Of a stretch of 64,000 bases of DNA, positions 44,304 through 54,600 are shown in pieces. How positions within the stretch are numbered: position 1 is the first letter of the stretch; each line of letters begins with the position of its first letter. The translations under genes were made by a program, and so were the position numbers. The DNA is from Acidobacterium capsulatum ATCC 51196 (GTDB taxonomy: Bacteria > Acidobacteriota > Terriglobia > Terriglobales > Acidobacteriaceae): positions 4,063,357 to 4,127,356 of the forward strand of contig NC_012483.1 of assembly GCF_000022565.1 (NCBI RefSeq), written 5' to 3'. The notes below the pieces were generated by a model. It worked only from the letters and a program-made list of their open reading frames with translations, was not told where the DNA came from and ran no database searches.

Positions 44304-44606
44304 GCGGGCGTGGTGAAATCGGCAGACACAGCGGACTTAAAGCATTGAGTGCCCGCCGGGAAACCGACGGAGTAGAACTGCTCAAAGTCGGGGAAACCTT
44401 GAACGGCAATCCCGAGCCAAGCCTGAAAGCATTTTCAGGAAGGTGTAGAGACTAGACGGGCAGCACCTGAGCCTCAATTGGAGGCATGGTGAAGGGATAG
44501 TCCAGACCACGAACTCGCCGCTGGCGAGGCGGCGAAAGCCGAAGTGGTACGAAAATCCGCAGACCCTGAACAGGTCGTGGGGGTTCAAGTCCCCCCGCCC
44601 GCACCA
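44304..44606 (+). tRNA. tRNA-Leu (UAA) split by a group I intron
   Basis: Exon 1 is 44304-44338 and exon 2 is 44552-44606, including encoded CCA; spliced length 90 nt. Acceptor GCGGGCG/CGCCCGC, D arm GTGAAATCGGCAGACAC, and anticodon stem GCGGA/TCCGC with spliced loop CTTAAAA, giving anticodon TAA. Long variable arm (GACC-loop-GGTC) as in all class II tRNA-Leu; T arm GGGGG-TTCAAGT-CCCCC. Every stem pairs perfectly once 44339-44551 is removed, which defines the intron exactly. The intron interrupts the anticodon after U34, the same site as in cyanobacterial and chloroplast tRNA-Leu(UAA). Confidence 0.95.
44339..44551 (+). ncRNA. Group I self-splicing intron in tRNA-Leu(UAA)
   Basis: 213 nt, no open frame for a homing endonuclease. 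P1: exon ACUU pairs with GAGU at 44346-44349, with the required U-G pair at the 5' splice site. Conserved core: P/Q region gtcggggaaacctt...ggcaatcccgagccaagcc (44388-44423), R region gtgtagagactagacggg (44443-44460), S region aagggatagtcc (44492-44503). P7 forms from GACTA (44450-44454) and TAGTC (44498-44502). The last base is G (44551), the expected terminal guanosine. All features fit a small, probably autocatalytic intron using external guanosine. Confidence 0.93.
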
Positions 44607-44618
44607 ATAACGACAAAT

Positions 44619-44638
44619 GCCGGAGGAATCCATCCGGC
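44619..44638 (+). terminator. Hairpin after tRNA-Leu
   Basis: gccgga (44619-44624) pairs with tccggc (44633-44638) 12 nt after the CCA end. Short and without a T-run; a possible tRNA transcript end. Confidence 0.35.
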
Positions 44639-44808
44639 CTCGCTCTCTCGCCGATCAGGCGGAGCTGCTCCGTTCGTTCATCCCTCTGGCGTCTAACGCA
44701 GTTTAGGAAATGGTGCAGTCCGGAGCCACCGCCGCAGAGTCGATGCGACCAACAGGGAGCGACGACCCCGGAGAGTGCAGGAAAGTTCACAGTATTTCCT
44801 GAACTGCT

Positions 44809-47334
44809 CTAGCTGATGTCCAGCGTCAGACGTGTTTGGCCTTGAAGATCGGCGGCAGTGAGGCGAACGGTCTGCCCAGAGATGGCTCCCACGCTGGAGT
44901 GGCGGAGCGGATTTCCATCGGGCGCGTGGACATGCACGATAAGATCGCCGGTGAAAGGTGACTCAAGGTCCAGAGTGACCTGCCACGAGCGGTCCGTTTG
45001 CGCGACGGTAGTCCAACTGATGCGGCCGAAGCGGGTCGGGCAGTGGCCCACGCGAATTTTCTGTCCTGCGGCGAACCAGTGCTTCGGCGCGGCTTTTTGC
45101 AGGTGGCAGACCTCCGCATGATTCTCCTCATAACAGAGCAGCCACCGCAGTCCCATGGCGGGCTGAAGCACGCTGTTGACGACAGCCGACCATCCGTACC
45201 GGCTGCCTTCGAGCGGTGTTCCGCCGGGCACCCACGCATCTTCAGGCGAGTAAAAGCTGCCTGAGTCTCCGCAGTAACAGGTGAGGGCATAGAGGTTCAG
45301 CAGAAATGGACGATAATCCTGCTGCCGGATGCGAACGGCGAGTGTGCCATGAGACATGAAGTTGGAAATGCGCTGGCTGTCGCCGTCCGTGGCGAGTCCC
45401 ATCGTCTGCATGCCCGCGATTTCACGATGGCGCAGATGGCCGAGGTCCAGTGCCGGGTCGCCCCAGTCTGAGGTGAACCAGTCCTGCATGAAACGATGAT
45501 TTTCATAGCTGGAAAGTTCGTGAGGATCGTGATGAGTGTCTGTGGTGGTAAACGGCGTGATGCCCGATTGCCGCATCTCTGGTGTGCACCGTGACAGCGT
45601 CGTTTTCAGAGAACGCTGGATGAGGGTGCGCATCTCGGCGGCGACAGCGGCATAATGATCCCCCAGCGTCTGGTACTCGGGCTGTTTATGTTCACGCGCG
45701 ATCCGATGCAGGCAGCGGGCGTGCTCAGCGATGCCGCGCCATGTCCATGTGGCGTTCTGAAAGTACCACGGGTGCGATTGAGGGTAGTCGTCGCGTGGAT
45801 CTCCGAGGTCGGCTTCCGGCGAGCCCCAGATAAGCCCATGGCGTGGGTCAGAGGCCGCAAAATGCTGTTTGCTGTACTCGTAGCGGTGAAGCACATAGGC
45901 AAGCATGCGCTCCAGCGCAGGTAGCCGTTGCGCAAAGGCCGAGGCATCTCCCGAGTAGTCGTAGGCCCGCGCGGAGTTGGCAAGAAAGATCCCGGCGTTG
46001 AGCGGAGCTTCCACCTGATCCTGCGTGTTGTAAAGAAAGTTGCCGTCCGGCAGGATGTAATGATCCAGATAGTACTGAAAGTACGGTTCCACTTCCGGGG
46101 TTAGATTCCAAAGTTGCTGCGCCCAGACAAACTCATAATGGGCAACGGGGAACAGCGCATGGCTGCGTTCCGGAATCTTGGTGTAACCGCCCTCGCCAAT
46201 CTGATAGGTCGGCTTGAGACCGTGATAGCTGCATCGCGAAAGCGTGATGCCGGCTCGCGCCGCATTGAGAAGCCATTCGTCCGGGATTTCTACTGGCATC
46301 GAGTTCTCGTAAAAGTCATGCCAGTGATTCCAGATGCCTGCCAGAATCGCGTAGAACTCTTCGGGTGAAGTGTTGATGTACCGTTCTTCTTCCGCCAAAG
46401 AGTTGCCGGGCGACGTGTAACGCACGCGGCCGATGGCGCGGTTATCGGGGCCGGGCGTAACAAGGCAGATGCACTCATATCCAGCTTTGTAGTGGCGGTT
46501 CCATACTCCGACGTTGGCTACGGGCAGGTAGCCGCCGAGCAGGGTGCGTTTGCTGTAGCCGTGCTTATAAACATAGACAGCTGGGTTGCCGCCCGGCAGC
46601 ACCGAGGTAGGATCAAACACTCGGCCAGCCATGTCCGGTGCCCACGCCGATTGGCCGGTGGCAATCGATTCGCGGCTGATGCCGTCAGGCTGAAGAAAGA
46701 TGGAGTGCTGCGGGGTCGAGGTCTCATTGCCCGCAAAAGTCCAGCCGATATACTCAGCGCCCAGCGCAGCTACGTTTTCATACGAGGGGTCCTCGCTGGA
46801 ATGAAGAATGTAGTTACCCGCCACGTCCGGGCCCGGTGTGTACCGGGTGGTGCGCTCGAAGCGAACTTTTGATGTATTGGTGGGGCGCGGGCGGATGCTG
46901 GAAAGCCGTCCAATCAGAGCCGGGATGTTAGCAATCACGCCCTGTTCGACCGTGACGTACGCAATGGACCCGCGATGGGTGACGTGCTTTTCAAACACGG
47001 CAGTATCCGCGCCATTGAGGCCAAAGATGGCCATGAGCTTCCAGCCGTTGACCGACTCCCCTGTGCGCAAGCTCCGCTGCGGCGATCGAAGCGTGACGCT
47101 TCCCCCTTGAATGGATGAGACCAGTGGCGGCGTGTCGAGGGCCTTGCGTTCGCCCGGCAGAAAAAGGCTGTATTCGTTTGAAATGTGGCCCGGTGCGTAG
47201 TCCCCGGTGCTTCCCGAGGCCGCGGGGTGGCCTGTGGCCAGTGCGTGCGCCACAGGCGTGAGACGGCTGAACTCGAGAGCGCTTGCAGCCGCCAGGCCCT
47301 GCAAAAACATACGGCGATTCAAATATGACTTCAC
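44809..47334 (-). CDS. Exported six-hairpin glycosidase-like protein
   Basis: An 841-residue protein with a twin-arginine signal (NRRMFLQGLAAASALEFSRL). After an N-terminal beta-rich part (about 45-340) comes an (alpha/alpha)6-type helical region (about 350-720), with WLLNAARAGITLSRCSYHGL, LFPVAHYEFVWAQQLWNLTP, FLYNTQDQVEAPLNAGIFLA, NATWTWRGIAEHARCLHRIA and GYSPEDAWVPGG-like segments, then a C-terminal beta-sandwich. The layout resembles the six-hairpin glycosidase superfamily (GH15/GH65/GH78/GH127 relatives). I cannot name a GH family or a substrate. Acidic residues suitable for catalysis (WGSPEADLGD, DWGDPALDLG) are present. It lies downstream of, and parallel to, the sugar-sensing operon at 47.6-51.4 kb. 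Confidence 0.7.
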   Translation of the reverse strand: MKSYLNRRMFLQGLAAASALEFSRLTPVAHALATGHPAASGSTGDYAPGHISNEYSLFLPGERKALDTPPLVSSIQGGSVTLRSPQRSLRTGESVNGWKLMAIFGLNGADTAVFEKHVTHRGSIAYVTVEQGVIANIPALIGRLSSIRPRPTNTSKVRFERTTRYTPGPDVAGNYILHSSEDPSYENVAALGAEYIGWTFAGNETSTPQHSIFLQPDGISRESIATGQSAWAPDMAGRVFDPTSVLPGGNPAVYVYKHGYSKRTLLGGYLPVANVGVWNRHYKAGYECICLVTPGPDNRAIGRVRYTSPGNSLAEEERYINTSPEEFYAILAGIWNHWHDFYENSMPVEIPDEWLLNAARAGITLSRCSYHGLKPTYQIGEGGYTKIPERSHALFPVAHYEFVWAQQLWNLTPEVEPYFQYYLDHYILPDGNFLYNTQDQVEAPLNAGIFLANSARAYDYSGDASAFAQRLPALERMLAYVLHRYEYSKQHFAASDPRHGLIWGSPEADLGDPRDDYPQSHPWYFQNATWTWRGIAEHARCLHRIAREHKQPEYQTLGDHYAAVAAEMRTLIQRSLKTTLSRCTPEMRQSGITPFTTTDTHHDPHELSSYENHRFMQDWFTSDWGDPALDLGHLRHREIAGMQTMGLATDGDSQRISNFMSHGTLAVRIRQQDYRPFLLNLYALTCYCGDSGSFYSPEDAWVPGGTPLEGSRYGWSAVVNSVLQPAMGLRWLLCYEENHAEVCHLQKAAPKHWFAAGQKIRVGHCPTRFGRISWTTVAQTDRSWQVTLDLESPFTGDLIVHVHAPDGNPLRHSSVGAISGQTVRLTAADLQGQTRLTLDIS

Positions 47335-47598
47335 CCGGGTTCTCCTTATCGTGTTTTGCGCGGGGTTACCGTGTTGTAGCGAACCGATTTTGTAATTAAG
47401 GAATGTCGAGAGGCATGGCAGAAGGTTGCAGCTGTCGATGATTTATCAGCAAAGCCGCCGGCAACTGAAGGGCATCGGCTCAATGGAATTGAATACATTC
47501 AGGTATATCTACTCTATGTACTAGTATTCCCGCGGGCATGATCTGAAGCAACCACGCTGAACTAGTTCAACTGATCTATAGCCGTCGGCACGGCGCGG
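47335..47598. other. Intergenic region upstream of the six-hairpin gene
   Basis: About 265 bases, AT-richer than its surroundings. Contains gaactagttc (47560-47569, perfect palindrome) and an AT-rich tract tatatctactctatgtactagt (47502-47523); candidate promoter or operator for the exported enzyme. Confidence 0.4.
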
Positions 47599-48228
47599 TC
47601 AGTGATCAAACTGAATGATGCCACGCAAAATTGCGGTGGTTGCTGCCTCCGTGCGGTCTGACACCTCAAGTTTCTGAATGATGCTGTTGACATGGTTGCG
47701 CGCTGTATTTTCACTGATGCCAAAGACCCGGCCAATTTCCTTGTTGGTGAGCCCTTTGGCGAGCATTTCCAGAATTTCGGTCTCCCGCCTGGTCAGTTCC
47801 TGACGCCCGATCCGCTCAGAGATGCGTTGAGCAATATGGCGTGGAAGATGAAGAGATCCGGCATGTACGGCTGCAATGGCTTCCAGAATCTCTTCCTGCG
47901 TGGTGTCCTTGATCAGGTAACCTCGCGCTCCCGCCTGTATCGCGCGGTAAATGTCCTCGTCCATCTCATAAGAGGAAAGAATGATCGTGCGTGGCAGAGC
48001 GCCGCGGTTGTTGAGCCGGTGTAGAACTTCAATGCCATTGATGCCGGGCATCTTAAGGTCAAGCAGCACCACATCCACCTGTTCCTCTTCCAGGACTGTA
48101 AGAGCTTCTGCGCCCCCGGATGCGGCGGGAAGCATATGAAGCTGAGGCTTTGTGCTGAGCATACTGGTGAGGCCGGCGCGAACTACGGGATGGTCGTCAA
48201 CAATGAGGACGCGAATTTTAGGAGGCAT
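47599..48228 (-). CDS. NarL/LuxR-type response regulator
   Basis: A 209-residue regulator: receiver domain MPPKIRVLIVDDHPVVRAGL with phosphoacceptor Asp57 in VDVVLLDLKMPGINGIEVL, SSYEMDEDIYRAIQAGARGY and the switch Lys in LIKDTTQEE; then a LuxR helix-turn-helix (LTRRETEILEMLAKGLTNKE, NTARNHVNSIIQKLEVSDRT). ATG 48228 begins the receiver; ATG 48240 is an alternative with a better upstream gaag. It overlaps the kinase gene 3' end, so kinase and regulator are translationally coupled. Confidence 0.95.
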   Translation of the reverse strand: MPPKIRVLIVDDHPVVRAGLTSMLSTKPQLHMLPAASGGAEALTVLEEEQVDVVLLDLKMPGINGIEVLHRLNNRGALPRTIILSSYEMDEDIYRAIQAGARGYLIKDTTQEEILEAIAAVHAGSLHLPRHIAQRISERIGRQELTRRETEILEMLAKGLTNKEIGRVFGISENTARNHVNSIIQKLEVSDRTEAATTAILRGIIQFDH

Positions 48229-50359
48229 GAGGGGTTCCATGAAGTGCGAGCTTCTTGAGATAGTTCCACGCGTGTAGGTGAATAGTCTTCCACGTGAGAG
48301 TAGGAGGCAGGCTGGCCTGAACCGTGATAGTGGTTCCTCGAGTGAGTGCGCTTTCAATAGTAAGTTGAGCAGAAATCATCTCGGCGCGTTTGCGCATACC
48401 GTCGAGCCCAAAGCCGGTGCCGCCGGCCGAGCTATCAAAACCCGCGCCATCATCGTGGATTGAAAGCGTAACGGTCTTTCCCACGAGGTCGAGACGGATT
48501 GCGATGACGGATGGATGCGCGTGGCGAATGGAGTTGGCGATCGCCTCCTGGCCAATGCGTAACAACGTATCGGCCAGCGCGGGTGGAAGAGCAACAGCAG
48601 CCTCGTTGCCGGTTGCGATGACCTGGATATTTCCGCCAGACAGTTTGCTTTCCGCAAAGCGCTTCAGTGCCTCAACCAGTCCAAGGGCGGCGAGGTTCTC
48701 CGGGCGCAGGGACGCAATATTACGCCGTGCTTCCTCATGACTGTAGCGAACAAGATCGCGTGCAATGTTGAGATGGGTTCGGGCCGCGCCCTGATCGGGC
48801 AGTTCATCGCGCAGTGCCTCTAGCTGGAATCCTATGCCTGCGAAGCTTTGAGCGAGCGTGTCGTGCATTTCGTGAGCCAGTCGGCCTCGCTCGTCCAGCA
48901 CGGCGCGCAATCGCCACTGCTCCATGCGCGAATGCACATATTGAATGAGCAGCAGCAGCAGGAAAACAACCGCCGTGAGTTCTATCAGATGCCGCGGGCT
49001 CCACCACGGCGGCCCGGCAAGGATAACAAGATCGCCGCCAGAGCGGAGCAAAAGGGCAAATGGTGTGAGGTTGTGCGTGTAATCCGGCGTGACCACGCAG
49101 ACACCGCGTACGGCGAGCAGGCTGCCAGACTTCAGGTTCTCATAAAGGGACGCTGCCTGTTCCCCGTAGAGCAGCGCCTGAAAAGCCTGTTGCCCGTTGC
49201 GAAGGCGAAGAATGAGTGAGTGATCACGCCCGAGGCTCTTGGCTTCCAGCACTCCACTGAGCTCAATAAAGTTAGCGGCAAAGCTTCCTGTAGCGGCTTG
49301 CGATGATGTTACGAAGACAGGAGGATTAGGCGTGCTGGCCCAGAGAACTCGAACACTTGCATCGCGAAGCGTGGGGCTGAATGCTCCAGGGGAAACAACC
49401 CCTGAGACTTGCACCTCGTCCCCGATTTTCAGCGGTACATGATTTGCGGCATGAACCGCGGCGCCCCCGGTTGCATCTTCAACATAGAGTTGCGGCATGG
49501 TCGCGATAACGACACCCCGAACCGTCGCAGTGCGCATCGAGCCTGGAGTCATGAGCCGCAACTGGCTCACGCTGGTAAGATCCGGTGCCGGAGGCGCCGC
49601 AGTCATCAAGGGGCGAAGAGACTCACGGCCGGCATGCGGAAGCGAAAAGGGCGCGCGAACCGCCAGCATCCTTTTCATGTCTGCTTCGGTGGCGGGCGAG
49701 ATCCGGATATTCTTCCAGACCCCGCCTGAGGCATAGGAGCGAAGCCCGATGCGCCCCTTCTTGTAGCAGCCGGCATCAAATGCAGAAGCGGTATAGGTTC
49801 TATCGGGGTGAAGAGCTGACGTGACAGAAGCCACGATGTGGCAGCCATAAACGAGCACCTTCAGGTGGTACCAGCGAAAGGGAGCAACTCCTGAGGGAAG
49901 CCGCACATACTGCATTTCCGTGTACTGATAGTCAGCCTTGCCGAGAATAAGACTTTCATCGGTATTCATCTGACTTTCTCTGCCTCTCAGGCCGGCATAA
50001 TAACCTTTGTAGGCGTCAACCCCGGTTTGTTCGTCGCTGGATCGAATAATCAGTCCCGCGTCGCCCTCAGAGCCAAGCAGTTGGATGTCTGCCTCTACGG
50101 AGTAATTCCTCCAGTAGGGAGATCCGGTGACAATCTTTGCGCCGCGCTCATCGGAGTCATTACGAATCACTCCGTTCTTGACGATCCAGGTCCCGCCGAA
50201 CGATTGCCAGTTGTTCAGATTCCAGGACTGCAGCTTGATGCTGCAGGGCAGGCCGCGTCGCGGATTGTGCATCCAGGCCACCACAAGCCACACCGCCCCA
50301 ACAGAGAGTACCAGCAAGCCCGCGAATATCTGAAGGAGAGCCCGCCTCCGCAGCTTCAC
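48218..50359 (-). CDS. Histidine kinase with periplasmic sugar-type sensory domain
   Basis: A 713-residue membrane kinase. N-terminal helix (IFAGLLVLSVGAVWLVVAWM); residues about 45-215 form a beta-sandwich like the DUF1080/LamG glycoside-binding fold (WQSFGGTWIVKNGVIRND, RNYSVEADIQLLGSEGDAGL, RWYHLKVLVYGCHIVASV); about 260-430 is a second beta-rich, OB-like region; then helix LIELTAVVFLLLLLIQYVHS. The cytoplasmic part is a HisKA_3 dimerisation domain with phospho-His near 499 (AHEMHDTLAQSFAGIGFQLE) and a HATPase (VTLSIHDDGAGFDSS, GTGFGLDGMRKRAE). It overlaps the upstream lipoprotein gene by 4 nt. The sensory domain suggests a glycan or sugar signal. Confidence 0.9.
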   Translation of the reverse strand: MKLRRRALLQIFAGLLVLSVGAVWLVVAWMHNPRRGLPCSIKLQSWNLNNWQSFGGTWIVKNGVIRNDSDERGAKIVTGSPYWRNYSVEADIQLLGSEGDAGLIIRSSDEQTGVDAYKGYYAGLRGRESQMNTDESLILGKADYQYTEMQYVRLPSGVAPFRWYHLKVLVYGCHIVASVTSALHPDRTYTASAFDAGCYKKGRIGLRSYASGGVWKNIRISPATEADMKRMLAVRAPFSLPHAGRESLRPLMTAAPPAPDLTSVSQLRLMTPGSMRTATVRGVVIATMPQLYVEDATGGAAVHAANHVPLKIGDEVQVSGVVSPGAFSPTLRDASVRVLWASTPNPPVFVTSSQAATGSFAANFIELSGVLEAKSLGRDHSLILRLRNGQQAFQALLYGEQAASLYENLKSGSLLAVRGVCVVTPDYTHNLTPFALLLRSGGDLVILAGPPWWSPRHLIELTAVVFLLLLLIQYVHSRMEQWRLRAVLDERGRLAHEMHDTLAQSFAGIGFQLEALRDELPDQGAARTHLNIARDLVRYSHEEARRNIASLRPENLAALGLVEALKRFAESKLSGGNIQVIATGNEAAVALPPALADTLLRIGQEAIANSIRHAHPSVIAIRLDLVGKTVTLSIHDDGAGFDSSAGGTGFGLDGMRKRAEMISAQLTIESALTRGTTITVQASLPPTLTWKTIHLHAWNYLKKLALHGTPHAS

Positions 50360-51408
50360 GATGATGCACCTGCCTGGTGGGCATCAGTCGCTGCATTTGA
50401 ACTCGTAGGTGAGGACGTGCGCAGAACAGGAGAAACGAAGGTCACGGGTGCGACACGCCTGTGGTGAATCCTGTCGAGCAACTCCTGAACCGCGAGCTGC
50501 CCGATCTTGTACGTGTTTTGGCAAACGATGGCGTTGATTCTGATTTGCCCTTCGCCGTCGACCACAATGTCCTGATCAAACCCGATCACTTTTACTCGGT
50601 GTGTCTTATCGTCTGCCAGAAGTGTATTCCACGTACCTCGCTCAGCCGCCGGGTTCACAGCCACGATGGCAGAGATGGAGGGGAATCGCTTGAGTATGCT
50701 AGCGGCAATCTGAGTCTGATGGGGAACGTTATAGTCCCCGAAGCGGCGCGCGGCAATGGAGATATTGGGATAGCTTTCGTGCAGCGTCGTTTCGAAGCTT
50801 CGTTCACGTTGCAGGTTACCGAGAATAGCGGGATCAATGCCAATCACTGCCACGGTTCCATGGCCGTGCAGCAGCTTGCCCAGATAATTGGCCGCCCATT
50901 TGCCTCCCTCTGCGTCGTTGTTGAGCACGTAAGAGAGGTCGCCATTCGGCGGCAAACGCAGACCCGTGCTGACGATGACCACGGGAATGTGTGCAGCTTC
51001 CGCGTCTTGCACCGCGCTCATAAGCGCCAGATCGTGATCCGGTGCGAGGATGATGCCGCTATATTTCTTGCTGTGAATCACCCGCTCCAGGAGCGCAATC
51101 TGCGCCTTGATATTGTCTTCGCTGGTAGGCGCATTCCAATAGATGCTGACGTGTTGATCCGTTGCGGCCAATCGTGCGCCATCAAACATCGGCCCCCAGA
51201 GCGGCGTTCCGGTGGTTTGCGGAATGATCGCGATGCGGACAGGGCGAGGGCGGCAACCGGAAATGCATGCGAAGGCCAGAAGCAGAACCAGTAAAGGTGC
51301 CAGTCTGGGCCTGGAGTCCAAAAAATTGGAAGGGCAGGTCATCGGCTGAAATGAAGTATAGCCGCAGGACCCCGTCCTGGTTCCGGAATGACTCCCTGCG
51401 TGGTTCAT
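50356..51408 (-). CDS. Periplasmic sugar-binding lipoprotein (LacI/type 1 fold)
   Basis: A 350-residue type 1 periplasmic binding protein like RbsB. ATG 51408 has gaggaa 8 nt upstream; ATG 51342 would give a more usual signal length. Signal core LLVLLLAFACISGC ends in a lipobox Cys (residue 52 from 51408). Binding domain: VRIAIIPQTTGTPLWGPMFD, GIILAPDHDLALMSAVQDAE, AHIPVVIVSTGL, HGHGTVAVIGIDPAILGNLQ and VKVIGFDQDIVVDGEGQIRI. There is no ABC permease or ATPase nearby; instead the gene is coupled by ATGA overlap to the kinase. So it more likely presents a ligand to the kinase than feeds a transporter. Confidence 0.9.
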   Translation of the reverse strand: MNHAGSHSGTRTGSCGYTSFQPMTCPSNFLDSRPRLAPLLVLLLAFACISGCRPRPVRIAIIPQTTGTPLWGPMFDGARLAATDQHVSIYWNAPTSEDNIKAQIALLERVIHSKKYSGIILAPDHDLALMSAVQDAEAAHIPVVIVSTGLRLPPNGDLSYVLNNDAEGGKWAANYLGKLLHGHGTVAVIGIDPAILGNLQRERSFETTLHESYPNISIAARRFGDYNVPHQTQIAASILKRFPSISAIVAVNPAAERGTWNTLLADDKTHRVKVIGFDQDIVVDGEGQIRINAIVCQNTYKIGQLAVQELLDRIHHRRVAPVTFVSPVLRTSSPTSSNAATDAHQAGASS

Positions 51409-51621
51409 CTGAACTATTTCCTCGTGGTTCGATTGGCGGATGTGCGTTGTGTTGTCTGCTGGGTAGCCTTGGGCTCGGTTTGTAGTAGTTGTACGCGAAG
51501 TCGTGCAAACGGTTACACGGGTGCGCACCGTGAAAAACATACAAAGCAAGCGCGAACAAAAAACTAGAAGAACCTGCAAGCCAGCATCCAGCTACGGCCC
51601 GGGTTCATTGAAGGAGGAAGT

Positions 51622-54600
51622 GTGCGGAAGAAGCTTCAATTGTGGAGTGTGGCCTTTGTGTTGTGCCTTTGCGCCTCTTGGGCGCGGGCGCAATTTACAT
51701 CCGGCGTGCAGGGTACGGTCAAAGATCCATCCGGAGCCGCCATCCCCGGCGCGGCGGTGACCCTCACCAACACCGGAACCGGCATCAAGGCAAACACTAC
51801 ATCCGACGCCAAAGGCGTGTACCGGTTCGTGAGTCTTGCTCCCGGCAATTACGTGGTATCTGCGACCAGGTCTGGCTTTGCAGAGGCAAAGACTGCATTC
51901 ACCCTCACGGCGGGGCAGACGGGCAATATTCCCTTAAGCCTGGCTGTTGGAAAGATATCCACCAGTGTCACCGTAACCACGCAGGCCCCCTTGTTGGATA
52001 CGGCCGATAGCCGGAATCAACTGACGCTCGGCCAGACCGCCTTGCAGAACCTGCCTCTGGGAACATTGAACCCGACGGCTTTGATTACTCTGACACCCGG
52101 CGTAACCGGCCTCGGAGCTGGCTCAGCCACCAACTTCAATACCGAAAACCACATCGACGCGAGTGCCAACGGGCGCGGCCAGAATGGCAACATGTACATC
52201 GTCGATGGGTTGGATGTGACAAGTTCGATTCGCCCCGGCGTCCTTAACCTGACTCCGAACTCCGACTCAATTGCGGAAGAGACCATTCAGTCGAATACCT
52301 ACACCGTGGACTACGGACGCGCGAGCTCGATCCAGGTGGAGATGGTCACAAAGTCCGGCACAAGACACTATCACGGATATGCCAGCGAGTATTACACCTA
52401 TCAGGGACTGCAGGCCCGTGGCGAATTTGGAGTGCCGCAACCGCAGAAGCTGGCGCCCTTCCACACTAATAACATGTCTTTCGGTCTGGGCGGCCCGGTG
52501 ATTCCTCACAGAAAGTTCTTCTTCTTCGGCTCCTGGGAGCCATATCTCTCCCTCTCTTCAAACGGAGGATCTCTCATCAGCTATGAAGACCCTGCATTTG
52601 TAAACTTCGCCAGGAATGTTCAGCCGAATAGTCCCGAAGTGCAGTTGATGACGAAATATCCGGCAAGCAACGCGACCTTCCGCAAAGTCTTGTCAACGGC
52701 AGGCCAGGCCTTCGGACCCGAGAACGCGGCTGCCGATACGGGATGCAACACTCCCAGCACGGACAATATTCCTTGCGATACGCCGGTGTTTGATCAAGGC
52801 AACTTCAACTCGTCGAGCTATAACAATTCAGGGCAGTATGATCTGCGCCTTGACAAATCATTTAAGAGAGATAGGCTGTACGGTCTGTTTTATCGGGATA
52901 CTATCTCGGAAGGCGGCCCGGCCGTCCGTCCGGCCTTCAACACGACAAGCCATTACTACACCTTCTCCATTCAGGGCAATGAGACTCATACCTTCTCTCC
53001 AACCACGCTGAATGAAGCGTTCTTTGGCTACAACCGTATCGAAGGGATCGCGCCCTCAAGTGGACTGTTCACAGTTCCAGTGGTGAATGTCAATCAGTTA
53101 GGCACGGGATGGGGCGATGGATTTGCTGACGGAGATTACATTCAGCATAGTTATCACTGGAGAGATGTGCTGACAAAGATTATCGGGCAGCACACCATCA
53201 AAGTAGGTTATGAAGGCTGGCATGGTGACGACATTGCTCTCTTCGCCGGCGCGTATGCCCAGCCTACACTCACTTTCAGCAACATGATCGACCTCATCAA
53301 TAACGATCCCTACAGTGAGGGTGGATTGGCCTATAATCCGATCTCCGGAAAGCCCGCTGTTCGCAATTATGGATATCAGGAAACGACCGGTGGGGTCTTC
53401 GCTGAGGACTCCTGGCAGGCATCGAGTAAGCTGACCCTCAATTATGGAATCCGATTTGATGACTTTGGAAATCCCTATGTCGCGCTGAATGGAACCGTAC
53501 TGGCAAACTTTCATCTGGGGTCTGGAAACACCTTTGAGCAAAGAGTTGCAAATGGCTACATGAAGCAACAGAACCATGTTTTCAACCACAGCATGAATTG
53601 GGTGTTTAGTCCGCGCGCTGGATTTGCGTATGATCCACTCGGCAATGGAAAGTGGGTGGTGCGTGGCGGCGTCGGTTTATACCACGACTACTTCACGCTG
53701 GGTAACGCTGAGAATGGTCTGGGCTCCAATCCTCCTGGGCCGGTTGTGCCAACGTTCTATAACAACGGCTCCACTGCGGCGCCTATCTTTGGCTACGGCA
53801 CGCAGAACACGTTTCCGTTTGGCTTCCCATATCCGGCATTTAAGCCGGAAAAGCTGGATGCAAAAGGGGGCATCGTTGGTCAGCAGATAAGCGTTGGCGG
53901 CGTAGATGGCAATCTCTCCGCACCTGACACGCTGAACTGGTCTCTCGCCGTGGCGCACCAGATGACCAAAAATTTCGTTGCCACCGTCGAGTACATAGGC
54001 TCACACTCGTCCAATCTGGTCACGGGCGGCGGTAACACAGGCGCCACATCCTACGGCAACGATGTCAACGCATTCTCCGGAGACCTGCTGGATCATCCCA
54101 TCTTTTCCAATTCTGGTAATTACACAGGAACAGGCGTGCAGACGCGTCTGAATACCAGCTTTGGATCGTTGACTTATGCGTTCAATGGTCCTCGTGCAAG
54201 CTATGAAGCCTTTGTTGCTGCGGTAAAGGGCAGGTTTGCCGGTCGTGGCTTCTTGACCGCTTCTTATACCCATTCCAAGTCGATGGACGATTGGCAAAAC
54301 TATCCTGTTGCTTATCCCTACAATCAGTTTTATGCGCCCTCTCCGTGGGATGTTCCGAATCGCTTTTCCCTGGGAGCAAGCTACGAGCTGCCCGGCTTGG
54401 GGCTCCGCAACGCGGTCATGCGCCGGGTGGCCGGCGGTTGGACTCTGGCCGGAACGGCCGTACTTCAAAGCGGAGAACCCTTCACTGTCTTTACACAAGC
54501 GCCCTTGGCGATCAGCACAACGGCAACGGATGGAACAAAGGTCACATCGTCGAACTATCCGGCGGAACGCGCTGCCGGCCACCTGCAGTTCGCACCAGGG

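Noticed and set aside
44168..44455. 95-codon open frame over the tRNA-Leu 5' exon and intron
   Set aside because: The sequence is fully explained by tRNA and intron structure; no coding signature.
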